Part shown: in pieces, positions 47,229 to 58,123 of the stretch | Layout: each line of letters begins with the position of its first letter | Numbering within the stretch: position 1 is the first letter of the stretch | Source: Holtermanniella nyarrowii | Taxonomy: Eukaryota; Basidiomycota; Tremellomycetes; Holtermanniales | Length of the DNA: 64,000 bases | Assembly (NCBI GenBank): GCA_001600035.1 | Contig: BCIT01000022.1 | Location: 468-64,467, forward strand | Direction of reading: 5' to 3' | Program-made: the position numbers and the translations under genes | The notes under the pieces: model-generated | Seen by the model: only the letters and a program-made list of their open reading frames with translations | Database searches by the model: none | Told to the model about the DNA's origin: nothing

Positions 47229-49335
47229 TCGTCCCGAAGTAGGCGTCCCCTCCGTGCCTCCGTAAAACCATTCGGCCCGGGCAAAGATGGGGTTGGCCTA
47301 CTTTCAAGGCATGACGAGGTGGAATGCAAGAAGCGTCGCGCAGTCTGAAGCCAATCGCCGCATCGTCTGCCCTACAAGCTGCAAGCTAGAGGTCCGATGA
47401 CAATCTTCGCGCCGGCTTGACAAGACCCTGAGCTCCCTTCCCGTCATGCGCGTAAAGCTGACCATGACGGTTCTGGGCACGCTAGGACTGCAAGGGGGTC
47501 ACTACAGACGAGAGCGATGACTAAAGAGCAATCATGAGGAAACCTGCTGATGGCAATGGCCACATCAAGCGCTCGACGTGCAGCATGGTGCAGTGTAGAC
47601 GGTATCGTACAGATCTGGGAGCGGAAGCCAATCTTCCGGCATCTCACAGCCTACTCGCGTGCCCTAAACGAAGCGCACGCGCTCGAAAGGGGGTGTAGCG
47701 GTTGGCGGTTATCGGGATCAAACCGTATCCGCACCGTGCGAAACGCTGATGGAGAGCTGAGCTGCCCTCTGCTGTCATTTTGACCTCCATGTGCGGTCCG
47801 TGCTGCTGAGCAGACGGCCAGACGCGGATTACGCAGCAGAGATTCCAGGCTTTCCAGCGTCCGAAAGCGGCGACGATTTCGCCTCCTTCAACCAATATCG
47901 CGATGGGACAGCACTTTGAAGGTGATGAAGCAATCCCGACAACATTCTGAAAGGACTCACCGATGAAGGGACGTGCGGGACTCGAAAGGCCCACACCGTA
48001 CTGGAGCGAGCGGTCTCGAAGCAGATCTTGAGGGGCGTCACCTTGTATTCTACGCGGCGCAGCTCGGAGCTCGGCGTAGGCTGCAGTCTGCAATTGGGTT
48101 TCAAAGCTCCGTAGGTAAGTACCAGCGATCAGTAGCTGCCCGCAGCGCATTGAGGACACAGCAATGCATCACCGCACGCGTCATCCCTCGACAGCGATCA
48201 CGTTTCTGCCTGGCAGAGCAATAGTCAGTCGCCAATGCTGCAATAAGAGCTCTTCGACGAGCCCATCGTTGCACCACCATACAATCCATCGCGCCCTTCT
48301 TGAACAACATGCCAGCACCGCTGGGGTTGAAGCAAAGGATGACAGATTTGGCGTTCGGAATATTCATCTGGTATAATAATTACCGGATGGTAGAGGCTGA
48401 AAGAGAGGGAATCGAGGTAAACGGTCGACAACATGGTAAGCTTGTGCGAAGCGCAGCATCAGCAGACCAACCGTCAAAGTTCCGACGGCGCCGCATCTGG
48501 GATTGCATTGAATGGAGCGTCAAAGTTGGCCGGGTAAAATGCGCAAAAGTTGCTTACAGCTTGAAGCTGGAACACGGAGTGGATGCGCGAACGCAGACGC
48601 AGGATCCATCCAGCTCGAGATCTCCACGATGCGAACTGACAGTCGGCTGGCCTGGGAGATTGATGGGTGTTCCAACTTGTCCGAGCCCTGTTACGCGAGT
48701 GGGCGTGCTGAGGAAAGAGAGAGATGATGTATGGCTGACAGTGAGTTCGAATCGAATGAATGCCAGGCTGCTGATATAATCTTGACCTGCGCGGACAGAC
48801 TTATGTCTGGCGCTGTGGTGGTGTTAGAAGTTTGCTCATGACCCAACCTGCAGGATTGTTGACATATTTTAAGTAGCACACTTTGTATTTTAAGCCACCA
48901 TCCGGGAAGGCATGCATGACTTTTGGGACAGTATTTCATCATCTCATCAGCCGTCCAATCTATCACGCTTAGCTTCAGCTGTATATAGTCTAATCAAGAA
49001 AGCTTTCCAAGACTCCCGCCACCATTCTTTATCTGATCCTTTTGCTGAGCTGCTGGCTGGACTTGGCCCGCAGTGAAAGCGCGCTGCTCTGAGTCGATTC
49101 GTGGTAAGACCTTACTACCTGAGTTGACTGCTCCGTTGATGTACATTCGATGAGGAAGCTCAAGACCTGTCTATGCTGTCCCTATACTTAGCTTCAGGCA
49201 AGGGCCGCAGCTGCAGAGACCCGCGAAAAGGAGGAGACAAAAGTCAAGGAATCACGGATGCATTTTATCAGTAGCTGCCACACTCAGCAGCTGCAGCAGC
49301 AAATGGTAATTACACATGAAATAACTCTCATACCA

Positions 49336-49384
49336 AGCTGCAGCTGAGCCCGCGCTCGAAAGCTGCAGCTGAGCCCGCGCTCGA
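49336..49384 (+). repeat. 25-bp tandem duplication in caprin-like promoter
   Basis: The unit AGCTGCAGCTGAGCCCGCGC plus TCGA occurs at 49336-49359 and again at 49361-49384 with no mismatch. It contains CAGCTG palindromes of the E-box type and lies about 150-200 nt upstream of ATG 49534. A further TGCAGCTG occurs just downstream. Confidence 0.8.
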
Positions 49385-49533
49385 CCGTACTGCAGCTGTA
49401 GCGCTTTAGCTTCGATTCGCAACTGTCCTTCTCATCGACGCTTTCTTCGCTTGCAGGTTGCCGCTCGCCAAAAGTCAAAGGAGAGTGAAAACGGCCATCT
49501 CAAGCACAGCTACGAGAAAAACTAGCATCTAAA

Positions 49534-51540
49534 ATGGCCGTACAAGCCGTTTCCGCTGCCGAACAAAACCCAACATCAGAGACCCTTGTCAACATCGCTT
49601 CGTCGGCTACATCTGAACCTTCAGCTCCAAGCAAATCAAGCAAGAAGAAGAAGAAGGCAAAGGCCGCTGCTCCTGTTTCATCCGAGATCGATCAAAAGGC
49701 AGAAAGCTCGGACGCGCATGCAGCCGCGTCACCTCCGCCCGCAATCTCGCGCACGGACAGCACGAGCGAGGCACCTGCCAAAGGTCCCTTGGAAGAATTT
49801 GTCACCAAGAGAGTCAGGGTGTTGTCGAAGAAGATTGTAAGTAAAAAAATGAGAGGCCGTGCTGACGACGATAGCAAAAACTAAAGTCATACCAGCAGCA
49901 ACCTCGCGAGACCCTTAACCCCGATCAAGTCTCGGCATTGACTAGTCTGCCGACCTTGGAGGGAGCTTTCAAAGAGCTTGACGAGATTTCAAAACAGGTC
50001 GAGGTGAATAAGGGACTTGAAGTCTGTGCTGATGTCAGCTTGTCGAGTTAGAGCAGGCTGCAAAGGCCCGTGAGCAGCGCGCAGAGAGTGAAAAGGCGCT
50101 GCAACATCGTGTGCAAGCTGCTGTTGGTGACTACGAGGTAGGTTCTCCCTCTCATCAAGATGATGTCATGCTGACGCCCAAAGCTCGCTTTGATCAATCC
50201 TCTTGTCCTCTTCGTCACTCTCCAAGGCCTCGTCANCCCACCTCGGACATCCCTTTCCCGCCAATTCGATCCTCTCAGCTTGCCCGACTTTCTCCGCGAT
50301 CATGTCGACATGTCGGATGCTCAGCTGATAGGCGAACTCTGGCAGAGATTCATCGTGGGTGGCGACGCTGCTCGTCAGGCTTTGCGAGTCATCAAACGTG
50401 ACACGAATGAGGACGGTCACTGTGAGTACTCTTTGCGTGACAGGTAACTATAGCTGATTACAGATTCTCGCGTTCACGACTTGATGGACATTCTCGCTTC
50501 CCCTACACCGAAAGCGCCTGCTTCCGTTGAAGCTTCAACACCCGAGGCTGGGCCTCAGGCAATTGAGCCAGAGCAGCAAGCGCAGCCCACTCAATCCAAT
50601 GACGGCATGTTCAACTTTCTGCAAGAAGACGAGCTCCAGGCTGAGCCCGTCCCTGAGCCCGAGAAGGTCGTCGAGACCGAAGCGCCTGTTGACGTCGTGA
50701 TTCCTCAAGCAGAGGCGAAAGAAGAGGCACCTGCGCCTGTCACTGAGCCCGAGCACGAAGCAGAGGCGACTCAACTTCAATCTCGAGCTGAGTCTACGCC
50801 GTCGGTGGAATCAGCGGCTGCAACGGCTGCAACCTCTGTTGCGCATTGGGCAGATGAGAATGAGGATGACGAGGTGGATCTCGATATGCTTCGTGGGGCT
50901 TTCGGTACCGCTACTCCTGCTGCGCCTGCTTCACCTGCTCCTCAGGCTATCTCGGCTCCTCAGCCTGTCGCTGCAGAGACTTCAAAACCCACTTCCATCG
51001 AGACACCCAAACAACCTTCCGACGAGTCCAACAAGCGCCAGCCTGCCAGACGCCAGCCAAAGAAGGCTAACACCAAGCAACCTCGCTCGCCGACCGAGCC
51101 TTCAAGCGTCCAGAACAAAGCGCAAGCTTCCATTCCTGTTCCCAAGCAGCCGTTCAATGCTGCCAATCAGCCGATCAACGCAGCTGAGCCCGAAACCGCT
51201 CGCAAGCCTGCTCAGATCCCAAACGGTCATGCTCGTCAGCCTTCAACAATGATAGATGATGATGGGTTCGAGGCGGTATCCAAGAGGCGGCCGAGCAGTG
51301 CGTTGAACACGTCTGGAAGTCGCGGTGGTGGTCGCAGTGGTGGCCGCGGTGGTCGTGGTGGTCAATCTGGAGGTCGCGGTGGCAGGACAGATGGTCAAGG
51401 TTAGTAAATGAGGCATGCTGTAGTACACGAACTGACGAGCAGGTTCCGGACCTAAGCGCGACTCTCCTTTAGGTCCCAAGCGCGACTTCACGCCCCGTCC
51501 GGCCGAGCCTCAGGCAAAGCCATCAATTTACAAGGCCTAG
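49534..51540 (+). CDS. caprin-like RGG RNA-binding protein
   Basis: This protein probably acts in mRNA regulation and stress granules. After a Lys/Ala-rich lead, LEEFVTKRVRVLSKKI splices to KLKSYQQQPRETLNPDQVSA and LPTLEGAFKELDEISKQVE. This layout matches the caprin-1 HR1 coiled coil (K-lysine helix, LNxDQ, then an ExxKEL helix). The next exon has LALINPLVLFVTLQGL, FLRDHV and IGELWQRFIVGG. A long disordered Glu/Pro/Ala-rich middle includes SVAHWADENEDDEVDLDML. The C-terminus is an RGG/RG box (SRGGGRSGGRGGRGGQ) and ends at TAG 51540. Fission yeast Cpn1 is a caprin with the G3BP-like partner Nxt3, so a similar pairing is plausible here. One unknown base (N) is at 50236. It converges on the DIL gene 94 nt away. 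Confidence 0.8.
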
Positions 51541-51634
51541 AGCCTTGCTGTGCATAATCGCATCTGTAGTCTGTCCTCTTGCTTGCATCATATTCGTCAT
51601 GTGCGCTTCGTAGCTTTCATGCAACCTGTCTAGT

Positions 51635-54600
51635 TTACGGTGATGCTGTCTCTCTGATCGTGTCTTCGCTGCCTTCTCTCAGCCCTCGTTTCTCCCCTGA
51701 TGGTCGCCGACTTGGTCCAAACCATCGCCGCTTGTCCGCTGTAGGACTGTGCCCGCCGTTGTCTCGTGGCAAGTGCGGCCCAAGATGAGCAGCTGCTATC
51801 TGTCTCAGCTGGACCTCGTAGCTTTCAGAGCGCGTATGGCGCGATTGCGATGACGACTCGGCAAAGACGTGCACCGGGCTGTCTTGGGGCGACGCTTGAC
51901 GTGGTTTTGAGCTGGAAGGCGAGCTTGTTGAGCGAGGGGACTTGGCAAAGTAGCTGCCAGACTCTCGAGCAAGAGGTGTGGTAACGTCGCTGTCTTCGGA
52001 GACGGTGCGGAGGGGATGGACATGGAGTGACGTCGGTCGCGAAGTAGGCTCGGGCTGAACGATCTTGACTGGCGACGGCAGCGGTAATGGCCTTGGCTCG
52101 AGAGTCCAGGACTCTGGACGGCGTCTTCGAAGCTCGGCCTGCTTCGAGTTAAGCCAGCTGAGGAAGTCATCAGGTAATGCAGTCAGACGCCTATGACTCG
52201 GCAGCTGCCAGCCGAGAGGCCGCTCAGAGGTAAAGCTCGCTCGTGAAGGTGGCCGAGAGTTACTGCGGGAGTTGTCGCTGACGAATGGTGACTGAGGAAG
52301 GGCATTGTCGTAAGCAGTGTCGGTAGGTGGCGTCGCCACGAGCCATGCGTTCTGCGAAGGCAGGACGAAGGGGATCATGAAGCGACTGTCCCATAACTCG
52401 CCTCTGCATTCCGGCGAGGTCTGCGGGACGAAGTCTGCGAGAGACACGGTGCCGTTGAAGAGGGAATCGATAGGTGTCGACTTGTCTTGAGAGGACGCAG
52501 AAGACTCTTGAGATGAGTCTGAGCGCTCACGGCGCATGTTTTTGGCCTTCATCTCTTTCTGAATGGCCTGGATACCTGCTTGCAGCTCTCGCCTTTCCCA
52601 GTCCTTCTGCAGCTGTGACAGATATTGCGAACACTCTTCCGACATGCGTGCCTCGTTGACTTCGTAACGATAATCTCGCACCGCCCTGCGCATCTGTAAT
52701 GGGTTGAGAGTTCTCATGCTCTGCAGCGTACCGATCAGCGAGTCGAAGTCGTGAAGCTGAGATTGGCACTGAAGCCATGCGAGAAGCTGCATGACGGGCT
52801 CGAGGTGCTTTGTGGCAATACTCGCAGGCAAAAAATTGAAGCGCACCCAGTCATCAAGAGAAGTGATGGACATTTTGATCTGCACGGCCTTTGTCCGGCA
52901 AAGATACTTTTTGCGAGTGAAGATGCGATTGAAGAGCTCGCACGAGATCCAGTAAAAGACTTGGGAAAAGGCTTGTACGATGATTGCGGGATTGACTTGG
53001 TAGAGCTGAAGGATGAGGAGGACGGCAGAGAGAATATCGGTGATGGATTGTGGTGTGCTTTGTTCGCCACTGAGCAGTAGATCGGCTTGCGCTTTCGCGC
53101 CGAGGTCCTGTATGGACTGCTGACGACCGACCGACCGAATACTGAAAGGCGAGGCTGCACTAGCAGCTTCTCGCAGCGAGCCAAATGAAGTGACGGGCGG
53201 AGGTGTCCCCACTTCACTGCCCTGACCAGGACTATCGCTCCCTGCGAATAGCTGCGATGCCTTTGGCAAGATCGTCCCGCGTTTCTTCGTCTTGGTACCC
53301 GCAAAAGACCGGAAGAGTGACCACTCGCCTTCGAAGCGAACGTCGTCAAGCTCTTCAATGGTCTCGTGATCAAGCAGCGCAGCGTCCAAGACGCCATCTA
53401 TCCTCCTCTCTGCGACGCGGATAACATGGACTAGAGTCAGCGTGTTCATGAGACATTGCTCACCATTGATTGCGTTGATGAGCTCCTCAATCATGCTCAG
53501 TAATCCAAGTTCCTCGCAAGCAGATTCGAGATCAGGTTCTATGCGCAAAAGATGCAACAAGACCGTCGAGTTGTATGCCCAAAAAGCCAAGTAAGCCACA
53601 TCTTCAACATTGGCCTGTCATCAGCGCCGTCCATCGCTTCGACTTACATAGATGACCTTTTCTATCTTGTCCACCGCCCTATCGAGCAGTTCCTCCAGCC
53701 ACGAATCGTCACAGTGGTAGAATGCGAATCTTGCAGCTAGGACCAGGGCGTTGGCTGGTAAACTTCTTTTGTTGAGTGGGAAGCAGACTGGTCTGTATGT
53801 TGTGATGAGCACATTAAGAAACGGCTCAATAGACGGTAGAGAGAATACGAGCACAGCGTCGTATCCCGGATGGTGTACCTCCTCCTCCGTCTCGTCTTCC
53901 TCATCCGAAGACTCTTCTTCACTCGCCTCGACATCCAGAACATTACCTCCCCAACCCAGCCCAGAATCTCCCGAGACCCGCCCACTTCTTCGAAAAGGTC
54001 GAGGAGGCAACAACAGCTCAGGTTCAACATCAATCACCCTCGCACGTTCCCTGACCCAAACTTCTTTCTCCGCCGCTATCCTCCTCTGAGCTTCTTGTCG
54101 TTCTGCGCGATCCAGACGGCGACTTGCGCGTGTCCGACGTCGAAGCAAAAGCTCGCGTCGACGGATCGAGCTCGCGTCTGGTAATGATATCGGACGACCA
54201 GTGGATGGACCTGGTGAATCTAGTTCGGCGCCTTGTGCGCTTTCTAGGAGGACTGCGGTGTCTTGACGCTGTGGGATGCCTGTTATCAAGTCCAGAGCGC
54301 TCAAGCCCCGATGTGTGACGGCTCGTGTCGACGCGCCTCGTGTGAGCAGGAATGAAACTAGAGGCGGCGTTGAAAGAAGTGCTGCGAGATGTAGCGGAGT
54401 CCAACCCGCTGATTGTCAGTGAGGATCCTAATCATTGAGCTCAACCGACATCGATCTCTACCGCCATTTGGCCCGATATCAAGTCCCCATCTGGAGACGA
54501 TAGCCCTGACACCCTCTTCACGCTCTTCACGACCACACGAGCCCATTATCGACATCCCAACAACACCCCAACCCTCGTCATCCTCCAGAAACCTGGCTTG

Positions 54601-54926
54601 TTCATCGAGTGTCGCCGCCTACTGTCAGCGTGTTTCTTCAAGCTCACTTACATGTTCGCCTTGCAGCGTCAAAAGCCAGCTCAGCAAGGCATTGTCAGCA
54701 TGCACGACCGCCCATTCCAATGCATGTTTGAGCACTAGAGCGGCTCGGAGGTCGTGTGAGTTCTGCAATAACGTCGAAATGGATTCTGGTGTTGGGTTTG
54801 CTAGTAATCGAGGGGCTGCAGGAGAAACGTATATCCTGTTGTTCAGTTGAGCTCTTTCAGTTGACGGGTAAGCGCTCACACTTCAGTAGCAGGACCAACG
54901 ATCGCGCTAGTGCCAGCCGTTGTCAT
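51635..54926 (-). CDS. ankyrin-DIL domain protein
   Basis: This protein combines N-terminal ankyrin repeats with a C-terminal dilute (DIL) domain, the cargo-binding fold of class V myosin tails, but has no motor. ATG 54926 gives MTTAGTSAIVGPATE. Following exons give the ankyrin part: LVLKHALEWAVVHADNALL, AGWTPLHLAALLSTPPLVSF and RGASTRAVTHRGLSALDLI. A basic helical insert and an acidic run follow. The DIL region is in the long exon 51635-53599: VAYLAFWAYNSTVLLHLL, SITDILSAVLLILQLYQVNP, VFYWISCELFNRI and ITSLDDWVRFNFLPA. A 300-residue Ser/Pro-rich tail ends at 51635. The same ankyrin-DIL layout is known in uncharacterised fungal proteins. It is likely cytosolic, with a role in polarity or vesicle traffic by inference. 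Confidence 0.85.
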
Positions 54927-56211
54927 GGCCCACCCTACCTATCCAGCTGAACGCGCCTTTGACGCGACCTCTGGACAGGGGTTACACGTTACCGGCGCAA
55001 CTTTGCCCTAGTCTCCGCTATCTCTTTCCAACTCTTCTGACGTGTAAAGGTTGATCCCGTCCTCAATTCCCTACTGTAAGGTCACTTTATACGGTTCTAA
55101 ACTCGTTTACCGCTCGAAAGTCAACCCTTGTTCTCGCCACGCGTGGACTGCGTGGCAAAATCAACATTGGCTTGGGCCGCTTCTTTCGGGATTCAAGAGC
55201 GAAATAGAGCGAAATAGCTGCCAATCAGAAGGGAAAGAATAAGAGTTGCGATGCAGAGATAAAGATACAGATATAGACAGCTCCAGAGGTGACAGTTGTA
55301 CAGTACTCGCCATCGGTTGCAGTTGTCATCGCTGTTCAGTGGCGAATCGCCATTTCCGAACGCATGCTTTAGCGACGGGAGGCGCAGCTGCAGTGCTATT
55401 GTCTCCGATAACAACATCGTCTTTGCACTCATATCAACATGCGCAGCAAGGAGCTCCATGCACAAAACTGTCATACCAAAATTCGTACATGCTCGTACAA
55501 CGTTCAGTGTCATTATGCCTATTGGCCCTGTTACTCCGTTGGACGATGAGCGTCAACAACGTCTCGTAAAAACGGTTGAGTATGCGAGAAAGTCTGGACT
55601 AGACTCGCGAGGGTCGTCTCACTCTCAAAACTGCTCATCAGTCACATGCACTCTCACTACGTCCAAGTCAATCAACGTACATGGCAGCGTTTGCACTCCG
55701 GGCGCCCTGCAACACACAAACCTCGCCATCTTCACTCTTCTCACATCCATCCCATCTCACATTTCCACCAAGCCCATGGACAGCTCCATGCTCATCTAGA
55801 ACGACGGTCGTCTCTTTCGCTTCAACGGCCAAGGCGTTCAAAGGCGGATCCGATGCAAAGACGTAGCGGATCGTATGAGGCGGAACTGTTTGAGTTGGGC
55901 CTTCGTCAGTCGTTGAGATGACGTTGATAAGGATGTTACGTGGGATGATATGGTTACTGCTCATCTGGCTGTCATCTGTAAACCTATTGCTGCTCAGCTT
56001 GCGACGGCCAGCGTCGCCGCTCGCGAGCTTTGGCGTCACCTATAGCTAGCTACTAACCCCCTCGTTCAGATCGTATGTCACCAAACTGCCGCCGATTTCA
56101 TGCTGATGCTTAACCATAGATGCTGGCTCGCATTGGATATCACTTGAGTACCGCTTCATGACAATATGATACTATGATACAGCATGCTTTTTATTCACAA
56201 AAGCTAGACGC
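54927..56211. other. intergenic, 1.3 kb
   Basis: This stretch holds the DIL gene promoter on the left and the 3' flank of the small hydrophilic gene on the right. A possible small minus-strand frame (55668-55964) is listed separately. A plus-strand frame around 55490-55800 lacks support. A short GATATAGA/GATAAAGATACAGATA-like AT-rich stretch lies near 55255-55275. Confidence 0.4.
55668..55964 (-). CDS. possible small hypothetical protein, 98 aa
   Basis: A minus-strand frame from ATG 55964 reads MSSNHIIPRNILINVISTTD and ends QGARSANAAMYVD. Composition looks protein-like and hydrophilic, with no signal peptide or known domain. The open frame extends upstream of the ATG to about 56039, so another exon could exist. 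No conserved family is recognised, and a chance frame is equally possible. Confidence 0.3.
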   Translation of the reverse strand: MSSNHIIPRNILINVISTTDEGPTQTVPPHTIRYVFASDPPLNALAVEAKETTVVLDEHGAVHGLGGNVRWDGCEKSEDGEVCVLQGARSANAAMYVD

Positions 56212-56648
56212 CTAGTGCTTCTTGTTGGCAGCCTTGGCCTCGTCAGACATACGCTTGCGCTCAAGCTCCTCCTCCTCATCCTCAAGGATCTCGAGGTCCT
56301 TCTTGGCACCACGCGAAGGCTCGTTGCCGTGCTGAACCATCAGCCTCCGTCCTATGCCTCATCGTCAAGAACACTCACGGCACGGGCAGCAGCGGTAGGG
56401 TCAACGATCGCCTTCTCGGCATCAGCCTTCTCCTCGAGCTTCTCGACACGGAGAGCGTCCTTGACAGTGTTGGCGTGCGAACGCTCGTCTTTGGCGTCAA
56501 CACGGTCGTGAGCGTGCTCGGGAGCGCGCTCAAACTCCTTGCCGGTGTGGGCGTTACCTGGTTCTCAGCAAGGGAAGATCATAGAGAACAACATACCGGT
56601 GTGACCGGTCTGGGGGTCGACGGCGCCAGCGTTATCAGATGATGACAT
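56212..56648 (-). CDS. small hydrophilic charged protein
   Basis: This is a compact gene of three exons encoding about 120 residues. ATG 56648 reads MSSSDNAGAVDPQTGHTG, then an intron of about 40 nt. Exon 2 gives NAHTGKEFERAPEHAHDRV and a Lys/Glu/Ala-rich stretch. The last exon, HGNEPSRGAKKDLEILEDEE through ERKRMSDEAKAANKKH, ends at TAG 56212-56214. It is almost free of hydrophobic residues and looks intrinsically disordered, reminiscent of LEA-like or stress-induced small fungal proteins. I do not recognise a named family. It is divergent from the HSP12-type gene. Splice sites and clean frame continuity support a real gene. Confidence 0.7.
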
Positions 56649-57201
56649 GTTTGATGTAAAGTGTTTTGGTTGTTGGTTAAGAAGAAAGAATGGAAAAGAA
56701 GGTGTAGTATGATCAGTTTCTCGGGTAAAGACCTCTGACGTCACTTGCCGCACCTCAAAGGAAGCAGCACATGAAACATAGAGTGGCATTCAAGACATAT
56801 TTGTGGCGCACCCTCACTTAACGCCTTAATCTCGCCATCTTCAACGAACCGAAGCCGATCTTACACATACGACGCTATATCTAACCTTGTCAGGCGATCA
56901 GTTCGTCACAAGGGTTGCATACATTGCCGGACAGACTCGTCAGCGTCTAGCCTGCGGAGGCTTTTGAGTAATGACGAATGCGTCCGTACCATGCATGTAC
57001 ATATGTCACCAATCACGTTTTGGGCAGGTGGCTAAACCGGCTTTGACGAATGCAGCGCTGGAAGAGAGTCACCCGCTGGCGTGATGCGCTGGCTGGAGAG
57101 GGTACTTAAGGGCTCCCGTAGGCCAACCTTCCTTCATCATCTTTTTGTGGTTCACCTTTACAAACAACCCCTTAACACCTACTACTATCTAATTTACTAC
57201 A
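56649..57201. promoter_or_regulatory. divergent region, small hydrophilic gene / HSP12-type gene
   Basis: These 553 nt hold both promoters. A CCCCT (STRE core in reverse orientation) lies at 57168-57172, close to the HSP12-type ATG and perhaps already in the leader, so its role is doubtful. A pyrimidine-rich leader (TTCATCATCTTTTTGTGG) precedes it. No reading frame of note. Confidence 0.4.
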
Positions 57202-57595
57202 ATGTCTGACATTGGTCGCGAATCAGTTGGCTCAAAGGTTTCCAGCACGCTGAAGCCTGAATCGGAGAAATCGGTCTTGGAGGTGAGTAATGCCTTCCTC
57301 CGCACCCCTGTTCAACAGGCTGACAGCTTTACAGAAGGCCTCCGACAGCGTCAAGTCGACTGCTGATTCAGTCGCAAGTTCTGCTCAACCCGAGAGTCAG
57401 AAATCGCAGAAGGCAACCGATGCTGGTATGTTGTTGGGTGTACGGGAATGCACAGCTAATGTCTAGTCTCCGGCAATTCGAATCAGAACTCCGGTAGCAT
57501 CCTCGAGTCGGCCAAGCAGGCTCTTGGCCTTGACGGCAACGCTGCTCAAGGCAACACCAACACCAACACCAACACCCGTCTTTAAGCAGTGGGCG
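57202..57595 (+). CDS. HSP12/HSP9-family small stress protein
   Basis: This is a small membrane-associating stress protein of the Hsp9/Hsp12 (Wh11) family. These proteins are unfolded in solution and form amphipathic helices on lipid under stress. MSDIGRESVGSKVSSTLKPE matches the family start (MSDxGRxSfxdKxxxxLKPdSxKS). SEKSVLE splices to KASDSVKSTADSVASS and the second repeat AQPESQKSQK. Introns are at 57283-57334 and 57426-57466, and the frame is continuous through both. The C-terminus is Asn/Thr-rich (GNTNTNTNTRL) and ends at TAA 57593-57595. Length is about 85 residues, typical. Expression is probably stress- or nutrient-controlled by family precedent. Confidence 0.92.
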
Positions 57596-58123
57596 CTGGA
57601 GCTTTGAAGGAGAGAAGCAGGATGTAGTGGAGAAGAAGTATGTAGTGAACTATGCCAGTGATTGTAGTCACTACGTTCCTCTCTTGCGCTCAGTCCTCCT
57701 CGCTCTCTGCCTATGCGGCAGCTTACGTTGTCGTCTGACTACACGACGTATTGCAATGAGCTCTACAGTACACTGACGAGTCACGACGCCCGGACCTGAA
57801 GCTACAATAGCCGTCGCGGCGTCGTCGTGAGAGTTTCACACACTTACTTTCAAAGAAGAACAGTGGCACTCAAGTTTCTCAGAGTGAGACTTGTCGCAAA
57901 GGGGGATGTGCGATTCAAAGTCGCGTGACGATAAGAACTACGAGGTTCTGATTTTGCGATCTTAATTTCCTCCCGTGCTGTACATCGCAATGCACAGCAT
58001 TCAGTTCCAAATTGTAGCCGACACGCAACTGCTCTTGCTGCCGCACCGGGCAGTGATTCGTCGTGACTTTCCCATCTTGACCTGGTACTGCAACAGATGC
58101 TCGAAAGATGCAGACGGACAATG
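57596..58123. other. intergenic, convergent 3' ends
   Basis: About 530 nt lie between the convergent HSP12-type and DENND6-type genes and presumably hold both 3' untranslated regions. A minus-strand open frame reaches to 57850 in another frame but lacks domain support. Confidence 0.4.

Larger units (their letters stand above)
45274..49533. other. gene-poor island, 4.3 kb
   Basis: This is the longest stretch without a recognisable gene. Frames of 60-170 codons occur on both strands, for example 47644-48159 (-) and 48300-48779 (+). They overlap, lack clear exon structure and show no domain. The island contains three local tandem duplications (near 45523, 47001 and 49336). Its right end is the promoter of the caprin-like gene. 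It may be decayed element sequence, a non-coding transcript locus or a rapidly evolving gene; sequence alone does not decide. Confidence 0.5.

Noticed and set aside
47644-48159. 171-codon minus-strand frame in the gene-poor island
   Set aside because: It overlaps other frames of similar length, shows no domain and has no neighbour-like exon structure.
48300-48779. 159-codon plus-strand frame
   Set aside because: Composition and lack of any motif suggest a chance frame.
55490-55800. Plus-strand frame with PIGPVTPLDDERQQRLV resembling the start of dihydrodipicolinate-synthase-like proteins
   Set aside because: Similarity is limited to about 30 residues and no lysine active-site or later blocks follow.
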